Part shown: positions 36,446 through 45,633 of the stretch, in pieces
Numbering within the stretch: position 1 is the stretch's first letter
Layout of the letters: every line of letters begins with the position of its first letter
Source: Oceanisphaera avium
GTDB lineage: Bacteria > Pseudomonadota > Gammaproteobacteria > Enterobacterales > Aeromonadaceae
Direction of reading: 5' to 3'
Length of the DNA stretch: 64,000 bases
NCBI RefSeq assembly: GCF_002157875.1
Contig: NZ_CP021376.1
Location: forward strand, 2,374,501-2,438,500
Program-made: the position numbers and the translations under genes
Notes under the pieces: generated by a model
What the model was told of the DNA's origin: nothing
What the model saw: the letters and a program-made list of their open reading frames with translations, nothing else
Databases searched by the model: none

Positions 36446-37169
36446 GTGACTCCTTTTTTAGGCTTTAAAGAAGATGATTAATATGCGCGAACAAATAACC
36501 ATGGTTAAGAGTCGGGCCACCCCTAAAAAGATACTCAAGTGGCTTATATTATCCCGCTCACTACCATACCTGAGCTCTAGAGGTTAATCATCTTAAGCGC
36601 TACTGCTGCCTGTTAGCTAGTTAACTAGTAGGCTGGTGCAGTGCACCGCTCATCTCGCGAAGGGTTGCCAGTTAAAAAGCTAATAATCGTGATTTTTTAG
36701 GATAAGACACTTGTTTTGTCTTTAGGTGAAGATTTGGTTTAAAATAACCAAAACCAATGCATATTTAGGCTAAAAGTATGTTTTTACAGTTTTATAAGTG
36801 CTTTATGGCTGTTTTTCGACCTATTTTAAGTTAATTTTTGTAACTTATAAAATAATTTAGTAAAAGATTGGCGCCCCTCTTACAGAATAATCCACTTTCT
36901 TGTCCTTGTGGTCAGGATTGTTGTGCTGCTCTTGGCTCTTTTTGCCTGCCTATCACCATGCCATGACACTTTTTGTCGTTAATATTAGTTATGTTTACAT
37001 TTTATAAACATGAAAATTAATTATTGTGCCCATTAAACACTAGGAGTAATCTTTATTTCGTTCCAGCGTTGAAGTGAATTAACAGACGTTAGGAATAGTT
37101 CGCTGACTTATTATTTTGCAGTGAAACTTCAACCTAAATACAATTATAAATATAATAAGGTAAAAAATA
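36446..37169. other. AT-rich 724-base intergenic region with several dyads
   Basis: No credible gene. It contains the perfect palindrome CTAGTTAACTAG at 36617-36628; GGTGC/GCACC at 36635-36647; TTTGGTT and AACCAAA at 36733-36739 and 36746-36752; and ATGTTTA and TAAACAT at 36991-36997 and 37005-37011. These look like protein-binding dyads or small hairpins controlling the divergent hydrolase and secreted-protein genes. No RNA family could be recognised. Confidence 0.5.
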
Positions 37170-37466
37170 ATGAAAAAGTCTACATTCGTAATTTCTGCAG
37201 CCGCTCTTGTTCTTGCCGCTTCTGCTAACGCAGGTTTTGGTGGTAATCATTCTTATAACCACAGCTACAATAATGGCTATAGCAATGTTGAAGTAAACAA
37301 AAACGTTACCGCCGACGGTGTTTCTTTTGATAGAACCATTACTAAAGCGAACGGCGATGTTATTAGTATCAGTAAAGATGTACAATACGGTCAAAACGGT
37401 AGTGTGACAGTTAATAAAAATGTTAATGGTCATCAACACTCTTATACCAAGCACTTTAATCGTTAA
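37170..37466 (+). CDS. Small secreted protein, family member 2
   Basis: The 98-residue protein has a signal peptide (TFVISAAALVLAASANA, cleavage after residue 21) and a short His/Asn/Tyr-rich stretch (GGNHSYNHSYNNGYS). The C-terminal block has VNKNVTADGVSFDRTITKANGD, ISISKDV and GQNGSVTVNKNVNG. The pattern K-x-(I/V)-T-x-(N/D)-G-V, then R-x-(V/I)-T, NG, K-(D/E)-(I/V), G-x-x-G-x-V matches the protein at 33862-34203. A long AT-rich leader and its own strong terminator suggest a well-expressed single-gene unit. Function unknown; a secreted, possibly metal-binding or fibre-forming peptide is a guess. Confidence 0.8.
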   Translation: MKKSTFVISAAALVLAASANAGFGGNHSYNHSYNNGYSNVEVNKNVTADGVSFDRTITKANGDVISISKDVQYGQNGSVTVNKNVNGHQHSYTKHFNR

Positions 37467-37487
37467 TTTTTAAGTAAATACGATTAG

Positions 37488-37516
37488 AAAAGGGCGCCCA
37501 TGCAGCGCCCTTTTTT
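37488..37516 (+). terminator. Rho-independent terminator after small secreted protein 2
   Basis: A 10-base perfect stem (37488-37497 AAAAGGGCGC with 37505-37514), a 7-base loop and a six-T run. Confidence 0.93.
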
Positions 37517-37550
37517 GTCCCTAAGAGTGAATAAGGTATAAGAGGTCTTA

Positions 37551-38525
37551 ATGATGAAGGCTATCTTATTGTGCTGTTTATTTATTACGCAGCCAGTATG
37601 GGCGTTAACACTTAGCTCTAGCGACAACTTGAATACGTTAAGCATAAATGCTCGATATAAATATCAAATGGGGGCGCTGGCTTACCAATACCGCCACCCT
37701 AATAAAGCGCAAGCATTTGGAGGCAGTGATCAGCTTTCATTGGGCCTGATAGCAAGTCGTCAACTCAACCCCACCGTGACTTTAATCGGCGAGATGAGTT
37801 GGGATGTGTTTAATGAAACTCAAGCTGATGCTCAACTCTATGCAGACCAAGCTTGGTTAGGCGCTCGTTTTTATGACCGACTTGAGCTAACAGTCGGGCG
37901 CAGTGAAAGCCCTGTTGCACAAGTGGCCGATCTCACTGATGTATTCAATATTTTTGGTGGCCAAGGCTATCGTTATCAAGAACTTACTTTAGACGATCAA
38001 ATTAAAGTCAGTTTTTATAACAATAACTTAGATATTAGAGCAGCTTATGCGGTTTATGATCAAAGTAAGCAAGACTCAACTCTTAATTTACGAACTCAGT
38101 CTGCTGCCTCATTAGGTTATCGAGCCGATAATGGCTTAGGTATGGTATTAGCCTTAGATCATAAATCGTCTTATGATTTAGACAGTGATATTAATTCTAT
38201 TGCCATGGGTATTAGTTATATTAATAAACAAGGACTCTATGCCGCTATTAGCCATAACCGTAGTTATTATCAAAGGGCATGGGATGTTCGAGAGCTAACA
38301 AGCTGGGAGTCTGTTATTTCTTACTCGTTTAATCAGCTCGCCATAGGCGTTGGTTATAATCGTTTAAGTTTAGCTAAGCCTGAGCAGCAAACGTGGACCG
38401 ATGAATATATTATTGCAGCTGAGTATTATTTAATTCCTCAAGCAAAAATATATAGTGAAGTACTATTAAACCAAGTGGAAGATAAAGAACCTTTATACGG
38501 TATTGGCATGCAATACTATTTTTAA
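37551..38525 (+). CDS. Outer-membrane beta-barrel porin-like protein
   Basis: The 324-residue protein has a signal peptide (ILLCCLFITQPVWA) followed by alternating amphipathic strands and ends in YGIGMQYYF. The terminal Phe and aromatic pattern are the outer-membrane insertion signal. Strand motifs such as LTVGRSESP and SLGYRADNGLGMVLAL resemble general gram-negative porins of the Porin_4 group, although the protein is on the short side for them. Ligand specificity is unknown. A terminator separates it from the small secreted protein, so it probably has its own promoter or is reached by read-through. Confidence 0.8.
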   Translation: MMKAILLCCLFITQPVWALTLSSSDNLNTLSINARYKYQMGALAYQYRHPNKAQAFGGSDQLSLGLIASRQLNPTVTLIGEMSWDVFNETQADAQLYADQAWLGARFYDRLELTVGRSESPVAQVADLTDVFNIFGGQGYRYQELTLDDQIKVSFYNNNLDIRAAYAVYDQSKQDSTLNLRTQSAASLGYRADNGLGMVLALDHKSSYDLDSDINSIAMGISYINKQGLYAAISHNRSYYQRAWDVRELTSWESVISYSFNQLAIGVGYNRLSLAKPEQQTWTDEYIIAAEYYLIPQAKIYSEVLLNQVEDKEPLYGIGMQYYF

Positions 38526-38629
38526 TTAAAAGCAGTCAATGATGAGGTGGGAAGTAAAACGAGCAGCCCGTCATTGTCATCAGCCAAGCATTATTGCTCT
38601 TTCAGCCTGGCGTTGGACTATATCTTTTT

Positions 38630-39061
38630 TCACTCTTTAGCCTTCACTATGTACTCCATCGACAAATGGGGGATACCCGCATCCATAAATTCTTCGCCGT
38701 AGGGGGTGAAGCCAAGCTTGGCATAAAAGTCGACGGCGTGAGTTTGTGCGCCTAAATAAACTCTGGAATAGCCTCGTGCTTGGGCAGTGTTGATTAGCGC
38801 CCGCATCATCTTAGCGCCTAACCCTTGGCCTCTAAATTCCTTTAAAATGGCAATTCTCCCAATTCGCCCATCACTGAGCATGCGCCCCGTGCCTACATAG
38901 TGATTATCTACTGCTAGCAATAACTGGAGTGCTTGTTCATCTAAGCCATCAAACTCAAGTTCGGGCGCAACCGCTTGCTCACTAATAAATACCTTTTCAC
39001 GAATATGCTGAATGTGCGGGCGATAAGTTGCGTCATAAACGACAAGGTGTATCTCTAACAT
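38630..39061 (-). CDS. GNAT-family N-acetyltransferase
   Basis: This is a 143-residue single GNAT domain: IREKVFISEQAVAPELEFDGLDE near 20-42, the acetyl-CoA loop IAILKEFRGQGLGAKMMRALI near 78-98, and FYAKLGFTPYGEEF near 118. It resembles the YjcF/ElaA-like group; the substrate is unknown. The frame extends to a GTG at 39082, but a clear AGGAG lies 6 bases before the ATG at 39061. It is downstream of tex on the same strand, with a hairpin in between. Confidence 0.87.
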   Translation of the reverse strand: MLEIHLVVYDATYRPHIQHIREKVFISEQAVAPELEFDGLDEQALQLLLAVDNHYVGTGRMLSDGRIGRIAILKEFRGQGLGAKMMRALINTAQARGYSRVYLGAQTHAVDFYAKLGFTPYGEEFMDAGIPHLSMEYIVKAKE

Positions 39062-39103
39062 TGCGACTCCTGAATTGAGCACTTAAAGATGAAAGACTTT
39101 TCA

Positions 39104-39155
39104 CCACGCAATCCACAGAATATAAACTTTGTACTTATGGCTGTGGATTGTGTGG
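39104..39155. repeat. Hairpin built from repeat end sequences, between tex and the GNAT gene
   Basis: CCACGCAATCCACAG at 39104-39118 and CTGTGGATTGTGTGG at 39141-39155 are complementary apart from one G-T position. The sequence CTGTGGATT, then CGTGG and GAAAAGTCT, is shared with the right end of the element at 11402-11592. It lies 18 bases past the tex stop and may end tex transcription. Confidence 0.6.
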
Positions 39156-39172
39156 CAAGTATTTATCTTTAT

Positions 39173-41515
39173 TTATTTCTTTTTCTGCATGGCAGCGGCT
39201 AGGGCTGCGCCCATCGCGCCTTGAGGTGCACCTTGCTCTTGGCGAGCGCGTTGCTGACTCGCCGCTTGTCGCGGATTATTTTTCTTAGGGGTAGCGGATT
39301 GGCGCGGCTCTTTTCGCTCGGTGCGCACCTTGCCACTGCCGTGCTGTTCGGCGGTTTGTTCAAGGCGCATAGTGAGGGCGATGCGCTTGCGCTGTAAGTC
39401 CACCTCTAACACTTTTACTTTTACAATATCACCGGCTTTCACCACTTCACGGGGGTCTTTAATAAAGCGATCGGTGAGTGCCGAAATATGTACTAAGCCG
39501 TCTTGATGCACACCAATATCCACAAAGGCACCAAAGTTGGTAACGTTGGTCACTACGCCCTCGAGTATCATGTCGAGCTTGAGATCGCTGGGTTTTTCTA
39601 CGCCTTCCATAAAACGTGCCGCCTTAAATTCAGGCCTAGGATCGCGGCCCGGTTTATCGAGCTCGCGTAAGATATCTTGCACCGTAGGCAAACCAAAGTC
39701 GGCATCGGTATAATCTTGGGCATTAAGCTTTTTCAGTAAGTCACTGTTACCAATCATGGCTTGTACTGGCTGCTTCACATCTTCGGCGATACGTTTCACT
39801 AATCCATAAGCTTCGGGGTGCACGGCAGAAGCATCGAGCGGATTTTTGCCGTCGCGAATACGTAAAAAACCGGCACATTGTTCATAGGCTTTAGGTCCTA
39901 GGCGGGGCACTTTTAAGAGCTGCTTGCGCTCGGTAAATACGCCAAGTTCATCTCGGTAGGTAACAATATTTTTCGCCAATGTAGGCGTGAGGCCAGATAC
40001 GCGAGTCAGTAGGGGGGTCGATGCCATATTGACGTCTACCCCCACGGCGTTAACACAATCTTCCACCACCGCATCAAGATTTCGTGCGAGTTGAGTTTGA
40101 GACACATCGTGCTGATATTGACCCACGCCAATGCTTTTAGGATCAATTTTAACAAGCTCAGCCAGAGGGTCTTGTAAGCGGCGGGCAATTGACACGGCGC
40201 CGCGCAGTGAGACATCTAAATCAGGGAACTCGTTGGCGGCTAATTCGGAGGCGGAATATACAGAAGCGCCTGCTTCACTAACTACTACTTTTTGTAGCTT
40301 AAGGTCTGGGTGTTGCTTCATTAGTTGCTCCACCAAGCGCTCAGTTTCTCGTGAGGCTGTGCCGTTGCCGATGCTGACTAAGCTAACATGATGAGCACGA
40401 CATAAGGCGTCGAGCGAGCGTAGGCTTTGCTCTACCTTCTTAGCAGGTTCAAAGGGATAAATGGTATCTTGTGCCAGTAATTTACCCGTCTCATCAACCA
40501 CGGCCACTTTGACGCCAGTGCGGATCCCGGGATCTAAGCCCATGGTGACGCGTGGGCCAGCGGGAGCTGCCATCAGTAAGTCTTGCATATTTAAGCCAAA
40601 TACCTTGATGGCTTCTATTTCTGCTTGTTCGCGCGCTTGGCCGATTAACTCGGTTTCCATTTGCAAAGAAAGTTTAACGCGCCAAGTCCAACTTACGACG
40701 CCTGCAAGCCAAGTATCCGCCGCGCGCCCTTGATCTTGCCAGCCAACATGGCGGGCAATCAGGCTCTCACAGGGGTGAGTCTTAGCGTCGGTGGTATCCA
40801 CCACTAAGCTTAGGTTCAGCACCCCCTCGTTACGCCCCCGTAGCATGGCTAATAAGCGGTGGGAGGGGACCCGGCTAATTGGCTCTTGGTGCTCGAAATA
40901 GTCTTTAAACTTAGTACCGGTTTGCTCTTGCCCCGCTTGTACTTTTGCTTGTAATTGGCCGTGTTGCTGCAAATAGCGGCGCAAGGCTTCTAGCACATCT
41001 GCTTGTTCGGCAAAGCGCTCCATTAAAATATATTTGGCGCCATCGAGGGCCGCTTTTTCATCTGCTATCCCGTGCTCGGCATTAATAAACTGCGCCGCTA
41101 ATGTCTGTGGGTCTTGAGTGGGCTCCGCAAATAAGCTATCGGCCAAAGGCTGCAGGCCGGCTTCGATAGCGATATAGCCTTTAGTGCGCCGCTTTTGCTT
41201 ATAGGGTAAATATAAGTCTTCAAGGCGGGTTTTCGTATCGGCCGCCACCAGCTCTTTTTCTAGTTCAACGCTCAGTTTACCTTGCTCGCTAATGGCGTTA
41301 ATGATGGCGGTGCGCCGCTCACTAAGCTCACGCAAATATGTTAACCGGCTAGCAAGGTTACGTAGCTGAGTATCGTCTAAGCCACCGGTGGCCTCTTTTC
41401 GATACCGTGCAATAAAGGGCACAGTGGCGCCTTCATCAAGCAATTGAACGGCGGCATTAACTTGTGATTGGCTAACATTAAGTTCATTTGCTAGGGCATG
41501 GTTGATATTCGACAT
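39173..41515 (-). CDS. tex: Transcription accessory protein Tex (S1 RNA-binding)
   Basis: The 780-residue protein has the full Tex arrangement: an N-terminal helical domain ([19 protein letters not shown], given in part, near 31-50), a YqgF-like nuclease-fold domain ([17 protein letters not shown] near 325), tandem helix-hairpin-helix motifs ([24 protein letters not shown]) and a C-terminal S1 domain ([22 protein letters not shown] near 650, then SALTD). The tail is basic and Gln-rich. Tex binds nucleic acid and affects transcription and stress responses. The start at 41515 follows a GGAG site; an upstream in-frame codon at 41551 is less likely. Confidence 0.95.
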   Translation of the reverse strand: MSNINHALANELNVSQSQVNAAVQLLDEGATVPFIARYRKEATGGLDDTQLRNLASRLTYLRELSERRTAIINAISEQGKLSVELEKELVAADTKTRLEDLYLPYKQKRRTKGYIAIEAGLQPLADSLFAEPTQDPQTLAAQFINAEHGIADEKAALDGAKYILMERFAEQADVLEALRRYLQQHGQLQAKVQAGQEQTGTKFKDYFEHQEPISRVPSHRLLAMLRGRNEGVLNLSLVVDTTDAKTHPCESLIARHVGWQDQGRAADTWLAGVVSWTWRVKLSLQMETELIGQAREQAEIEAIKVFGLNMQDLLMAAPAGPRVTMGLDPGIRTGVKVAVVDETGKLLAQDTIYPFEPAKKVEQSLRSLDALCRAHHVSLVSIGNGTASRETERLVEQLMKQHPDLKLQKVVVSEAGASVYSASELAANEFPDLDVSLRGAVSIARRLQDPLAELVKIDPKSIGVGQYQHDVSQTQLARNLDAVVEDCVNAVGVDVNMASTPLLTRVSGLTPTLAKNIVTYRDELGVFTERKQLLKVPRLGPKAYEQCAGFLRIRDGKNPLDASAVHPEAYGLVKRIAEDVKQPVQAMIGNSDLLKKLNAQDYTDADFGLPTVQDILRELDKPGRDPRPEFKAARFMEGVEKPSDLKLDMILEGVVTNVTNFGAFVDIGVHQDGLVHISALTDRFIKDPREVVKAGDIVKVKVLEVDLQRKRIALTMRLEQTAEQHGSGKVRTERKEPRQSATPKKNNPRQAASQQRARQEQGAPQGAMGAALAAAMQKKK

Positions 41516-41750
41516 CGTTAATACTCCACACTGCCAATAGCAGGCAGCCAATAGAAATGCTAAAGCCGCTTAGCCAAAAGCGAGCGGCTTACAATAAGAC
41601 TCTGAGGCGTTATTAAACACTTGAGAACGAGAATAAACGCTAAGTTGAGCAGCTTACTATTATGAAGCAGTTAAAGAGGGCAAAGAAGAGCCCATTTGCT
41701 GAGCTGCGACAGCTCACTCGCTAAAGAGGTGGGTAGGGGCTAAAAAATAG

Positions 41751-41778
41751 GCAAAAAAAAGGGGCTGAGGGCCCCTTC
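41751..41778 (-). terminator. Rho-independent terminator after the DUF4168 gene
   Basis: AAGGGGC at 41759-41765 pairs with GCCCCTT at 41771-41777. On the minus strand the stem is followed by eight T. The rest of the 295-base gap to tex shows only a short inverted CGGCTT/AAGCCG pair near 41570-41590. Confidence 0.85.
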
Positions 41779-41810
41779 GTTTATATGCGCTATATGGAAA
41801 CAGAGAAAGT

Positions 41811-42236
41811 TTACTGAAGAGCGGAAGCGCGCTCTTGGAGTTCGGTATCGGTTTGAATGCGAGCGGCAATAGCGTTGTAGGTAAGCGCATCCATGTCATT
41901 ATCTTTTACAGCTTCTAGCATTTTTTCTTGAGCTTCCATTTGCAGCTCTTGTGCCTTAGCTTGATCACTTTCTTCACTTAGCTTTTGGGTGAACTCGTCA
42001 CGTACTTTAGCTACATCTTGGTTAGCTTTAACGAAGTTTTTCAAATCAGCATCGGAAACGGGACCTGACTGTTGGCCTTGAGGTGCGCCTTGCTGGGCTT
42101 GAGGAGCACCTTGTTGAGTTTGGGCGGCACCCTGTTGTTCAGGAGCGGCACCTGGAGCTTGGGCCATGGCAGCTGTGGCGCCCATACCGAAAGTGGCGAA
42201 GGTAATGGCTGCGGTCAGTGTCTTTAGCTTATTCAT
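41811..42236 (-). CDS. Secreted DUF4168-type protein with Gln-rich repeats
   Basis: The 141-residue protein has a signal peptide (about 1-26, ending AMAQA) and a low-complexity segment with five or so AQQGAPQ-type repeats (residues 30-58). A helical DUF4168-like domain from about 62 (VSDADLKNFVKANQDVAKVRDEF, given in parts, to LQERASAL) completes it. The family is periplasmic and of unknown function. The position divergent from the sensor kinase at 42416 suggests a possible regulatory link. It has its own terminator, so it is likely monocistronic. Confidence 0.8.
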   Translation of the reverse strand: MNKLKTLTAAITFATFGMGATAAMAQAPGAAPEQQGAAQTQQGAPQAQQGAPQGQQSGPVSDADLKNFVKANQDVAKVRDEFTQKLSEESDQAKAQELQMEAQEKMLEAVKDNDMDALTYNAIAARIQTDTELQERASALQ

Positions 42237-42397
42237 AAGGAAACTCCTTGGTTGAAAAATACTTAACGATAGTACTGCTCAGTACCTTTCATTAAGCGTG
42301 CCAAGTTTTATGGTCTTGACTAAGGCGTTGATTTTAAAGGGTTATATTTTACATGTTAATGTTTTAGCTTATTTTGTCTGTTGTTAGCTGGGCATTT

Positions 42398-42416
42398 TGT
42401 GTATACATATTACACA
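42398..42416. promoter_or_regulatory. Dyad overlapping the start of the sensor kinase gene
   Basis: TGTGTA at 42398-42403 and TACACA at 42411-42416 form a perfect dyad with a 7-base spacer. Its last base is the A of the proposed ATG. No ribosome site is visible before that ATG. The dyad may be an operator, or the message may be leaderless. Confidence 0.35.
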
Positions 42417-43933
42417 TGAGACAAAAACACCCGTTCAAAAACAACACACTGCTTGCTGGTTGGCGCTTAAGTGGCTTACAGCGCACCTTATTACTATTTG
42501 TAGTTCTGCCCTTGGTGCTACTTACGGCCCTTGGCATCCGCTTTGGTTTGGAGCAAGCTAACCAATATCAAGAGCAACGATTAAAAAACGATCTTGAGCT
42601 TATTGGGCGTGCGGTCAGTATCCCTATTGGTAATGCGGTAAATAATGGCGACCGAGAAGCCGTGGAGTTAGCGCTGCGCTCGGTGTTTGTACTGGGCGAA
42701 GTCTATGGTGCCTCTGTATTTGATGTGAATGGTAACCGTATTGCGTCGGCGGGCATTACCATGAAAGACTTAACCGCCACCACCATACCGGCTCGTATTC
42801 GCCTCACAGGTGAAGGCCAAGAAGCCTATAGCCAAGTCGCCGGCCATCGTTTTTTCTCCCATTTTTTGCCCATGTTTGATGTAGCAGGTCAAATACAGGG
42901 GTTGATTCAAATTACCCGTAGAGCGAGCGACTTTGATCGCACGTTAGGCCAATTTACGCTTATTGCGTGGCTGAGCTGGGCGCTCTTTAGTTTGGGCATT
43001 TTAGCCAGTGTGTTATTAGGCCATTACGGCGGTGTGGGGCGATATGTCGATAAACTATTGGCTCACATGCAAAGAGTAGCAGGTGGCGAGTTATCTCACC
43101 GAGCCGCGCTAGATGGCCCAGAAGAAGTGGCCAGCCTAGCAAAAGGCTTAAACCAGATGCTTGACAGTATTGAGCAGGCTCATCATGACTTAGATGCCCA
43201 TCGCGCCGCCGAAACTGCGCTTATTAGTCGTTTAAAAGACAATGAAAAAATGGTGGCCATTGGCAGCATGGCGCAAGGGATTGCTCATGAGCTGGGTGCG
43301 CCTTTAAGTGTGATAGATGGTCGAGCGCGGCGCTTAGAGCGAGTGGGTAGTTTAAATGAACAACAGCAGCACAACTTAAGCGGTATTCGCGCCCAAGTAC
43401 AGCGTCTTACCCGCACAGTTCGCCAACTATTAGACTATTGCCGCCCCGCGGCCACCCAGCCTCGCGCCTTAAATGCCCAAGTGATAGTGACGGCTGTCAT
43501 TGATGCTATGGCGCCCGAGTTAGAGGCGAAAGCCTGTCAGCTTGATGCGTATTTTGCGCCTGACTTGCCGTTATTTTATGCCGATGCCGGTCGCCTAGAG
43601 CTGGCATTATTAAATTTAGTGCGCAATGCCTTACAAGCTGCTCACCAACAGGTGCAAATTTCAGTGACGGCCACCGCTTGTGAATTAACCATTTGTATTA
43701 CTGATGATGGCGATGGCTTGCCAGAAAATATTAATGAAAGCAGTTTTGTCGAGCCTTTTTTTACTACTAAGTCTCCCGGTGAAGGCACCGGCTTAGGTTT
43801 AGCCATTGTACAATCGGTTGTTGAAGCACAAGGAGGGCGCTTTAGCTTACGTAATGGAGATCACCAAGGTTGTGAAGCCTGTTTAGTGTTGGCATTAAAG
43901 GCTCAGCCTCGCGCACAGCCACAGGAGGTTTAA
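42416..43933 (+). CDS. Sensor histidine kinase of an NtrC-type two-component system
   Basis: About 505 residues: membrane segment 1 near 18-38, a periplasmic sensor of about 130 residues, membrane segment 2 near 180-202 (LIAWLSWALFSLGILASVLL), HAMP to about 255, then HisKA with GIAHELGAPLSVIDG (phosphorylated His). The HATPase domain has LLNLVRNALQAA, DDGDGLPENI and GEGTGLGLAIV. The stimulus is unknown. The next gene's ATG follows the stop without a gap. The frame is also open from a TTG at 42374, so the start is uncertain. Confidence 0.9.
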   Translation: MRQKHPFKNNTLLAGWRLSGLQRTLLLFVVLPLVLLTALGIRFGLEQANQYQEQRLKNDLELIGRAVSIPIGNAVNNGDREAVELALRSVFVLGEVYGASVFDVNGNRIASAGITMKDLTATTIPARIRLTGEGQEAYSQVAGHRFFSHFLPMFDVAGQIQGLIQITRRASDFDRTLGQFTLIAWLSWALFSLGILASVLLGHYGGVGRYVDKLLAHMQRVAGGELSHRAALDGPEEVASLAKGLNQMLDSIEQAHHDLDAHRAAETALISRLKDNEKMVAIGSMAQGIAHELGAPLSVIDGRARRLERVGSLNEQQQHNLSGIRAQVQRLTRTVRQLLDYCRPAATQPRALNAQVIVTAVIDAMAPELEAKACQLDAYFAPDLPLFYADAGRLELALLNLVRNALQAAHQQVQISVTATACELTICITDDGDGLPENINESSFVEPFFTTKSPGEGTGLGLAIVQSVVEAQGGRFSLRNGDHQGCEACLVLALKAQPRAQPQEV

Positions 43934-45403
43934 ATGGCAAAGCAAGATAAAATTTTACTGGTAGAAGACGACAGTGGGCTGCGCGAGTTATTACAAGAAG
44001 AGTTAGAAGCTGAAGGCTATAACGTTAGGACCTGTGGTGATGCCGAGCAAGGGCTGGAATTATTAAAAAGCAGCTCGCCAGATTTATTAATTAGTGATTT
44101 GCGTCTGCCAGGTCGCGATGGCCTAAGTTTATTACCTGCGCTTGCTGGCGCCGACTTAGCCCCAGCGGTCTTGATCATCACCGCTTTTGGCTCGGTACAA
44201 CAAGCGGTAAAAGCGCTACAAGCGGGAGCAGATGACTTTTTAACAAAGCCGCTGGAAATGGATCATTTCTTATTAACGGTTAGCCGTTTATTGGCTAACC
44301 GGCGGTTACGTAGCGAAGTGCAACACTATCGTAGTATGCATGCTATCGAACAATTTAACGGCATTATCGGCCAAAGCCCGGCTATGGAGCACTTATTTCA
44401 TCAAATTCGCCAAATCGCCAGTGCCGATGGCCCAGTATTAGTACAAGGAGAAAGTGGAACCGGTAAAGAGCTAGTGGCGCGCGCTTTACATGATCAAAGT
44501 ACCCGTAAAGAGGGTCCCTACCGAGTGGTGAATTGTGGCGGTATTCCAAGTGAGCTGATGGAGAGCGAATTTTTTGGCCATGCGGCCGGCGCTTTTACCG
44601 GCGCCCGCAGCCAGCGCGCAGGCTTATTTCAACAAGCTGATGGCGGTACCTTATTGCTCGATGAATTAGGGGAAATGCCACTTACGCTGCAAGCCAAACT
44701 GTTACGGGTATTACAAGATGGAAAAGTACGCCCTGTGGGCAGTGATCATGAAATTCAGCTCGATGTGCGGGTGATTGGCGCCACTAACCGTAATTTAACC
44801 GAGGCGGTAGCTGAGGGCACTTTTCGCGAAGACTTATTCTATCGCCTAGAAACATTTGCCGTGCACATTCCACCGCTGCGCGAGCGAGGCGAAGATATTC
44901 AGCGCCTAATGCGCTTTTTTCTTACTCGTTACAATGCTCGCCAGCAGCGTGATATTAAAGGCTTTACCGATGAAGCGCAGGCATTGGTGGCTCGCTATGA
45001 CTTTCCTGGTAACGTACGTGAGTTACAAAACGCCGTAGAGCGGGCTGCCACCTTTTGCGAGGGTGGCTTTATTGATGTGGAGCACTTTCCTCAGCGCATT
45101 GTGCAACAACCACCCCTTAATTTAGCTGAAAACTATACTGAGCTTGCTCACGCTAGTGCACGACATGAGGCTGCACCGATTAACGCTCACACCGGTGATA
45201 ATCAGGTGCCAGTCTTCGAGCAAACTGAGCCAGATAACACCGCTCAAGAAGCTGCAGAAAATATGCCGACCTTAGAAGCCGTGCAGCGCCAATACATTCA
45301 ACAGGTATTAAGTGCTACGGGCAATAACAAACGCCGCGCCGCCGATATCTTAGGCATTACCCGCCGCACGCTATATCGATGGATAGATAGTCCTACGGAC
45401 TAG
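43934..45403 (+). CDS. Sigma-54-dependent response regulator (NtrC type)
   Basis: The 489-residue protein has a receiver domain with Asp55 in LLISDLRLPG and Lys in FLTKPLEM. A sigma-54 AAA+ domain follows (Walker A GESGTGKE near 171, GAFTGA near 216, Walker B GGTLLLDELGEM near 235, arginine region FPGNVREL near 355). A C-terminal Fis-type helix-turn-helix completes it (NNKRRAADILGITRRTLYRWI, given with its core, near 463-483). GAFTGA is intact, so it should activate RNA polymerase with sigma-54. Between 390 and 445 is a longer, Asn/Glu-rich linker. Targets are unknown; it is translationally coupled to the kinase. Confidence 0.95.
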   Translation: MAKQDKILLVEDDSGLRELLQEELEAEGYNVRTCGDAEQGLELLKSSSPDLLISDLRLPGRDGLSLLPALAGADLAPAVLIITAFGSVQQAVKALQAGADDFLTKPLEMDHFLLTVSRLLANRRLRSEVQHYRSMHAIEQFNGIIGQSPAMEHLFHQIRQIASADGPVLVQGESGTGKELVARALHDQSTRKEGPYRVVNCGGIPSELMESEFFGHAAGAFTGARSQRAGLFQQADGGTLLLDELGEMPLTLQAKLLRVLQDGKVRPVGSDHEIQLDVRVIGATNRNLTEAVAEGTFREDLFYRLETFAVHIPPLRERGEDIQRLMRFFLTRYNARQQRDIKGFTDEAQALVARYDFPGNVRELQNAVERAATFCEGGFIDVEHFPQRIVQQPPLNLAENYTELAHASARHEAAPINAHTGDNQVPVFEQTEPDNTAQEAAENMPTLEAVQRQYIQQVLSATGNNKRRAADILGITRRTLYRWIDSPTD

Positions 45404-45407
45404 TCCT

Positions 45408-45633
45408 GCGCCATAAGCTATCAGTTAAAGATAAGTTCGACAGATTTCTTTAGGTACTATGCCGTCATACTGGGCGTGCCTCGGTATCTGGCATGTGTGT
45501 GTTTATTGCTAAATCTAAATCGAGATCCTGAAACGAGTTCAGGAAGACGGCAAAACACCAAGCGCTTTAGCTGCCGGTTCTGCGGAGCAGGAAGGAGTCT
45601 GTCTTTAACGTATGGCGTACCGCGTAAGGCTTA
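45408..45633. repeat. Convergent-junction inverted repeat, copy 3, split by a dispersed repeat unit
   Basis: The left arm at 45408-45431 (GCGCCATA, GTTAAAGAT) matches the complement of the right arm at 45601-45625 (GTCTTTAAC, TATGGCGTAC). Between the arms, at about 45461-45551, lies an inverted copy of the repeat seen at 11-12.8 kb, including GATCCTGAAACGAGTTCAGG. The right arm continues with CGCGTAAGGC and then the greB stop codon. It looks like one copy of the junction repeat into which another element was inserted. Confidence 0.55.
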
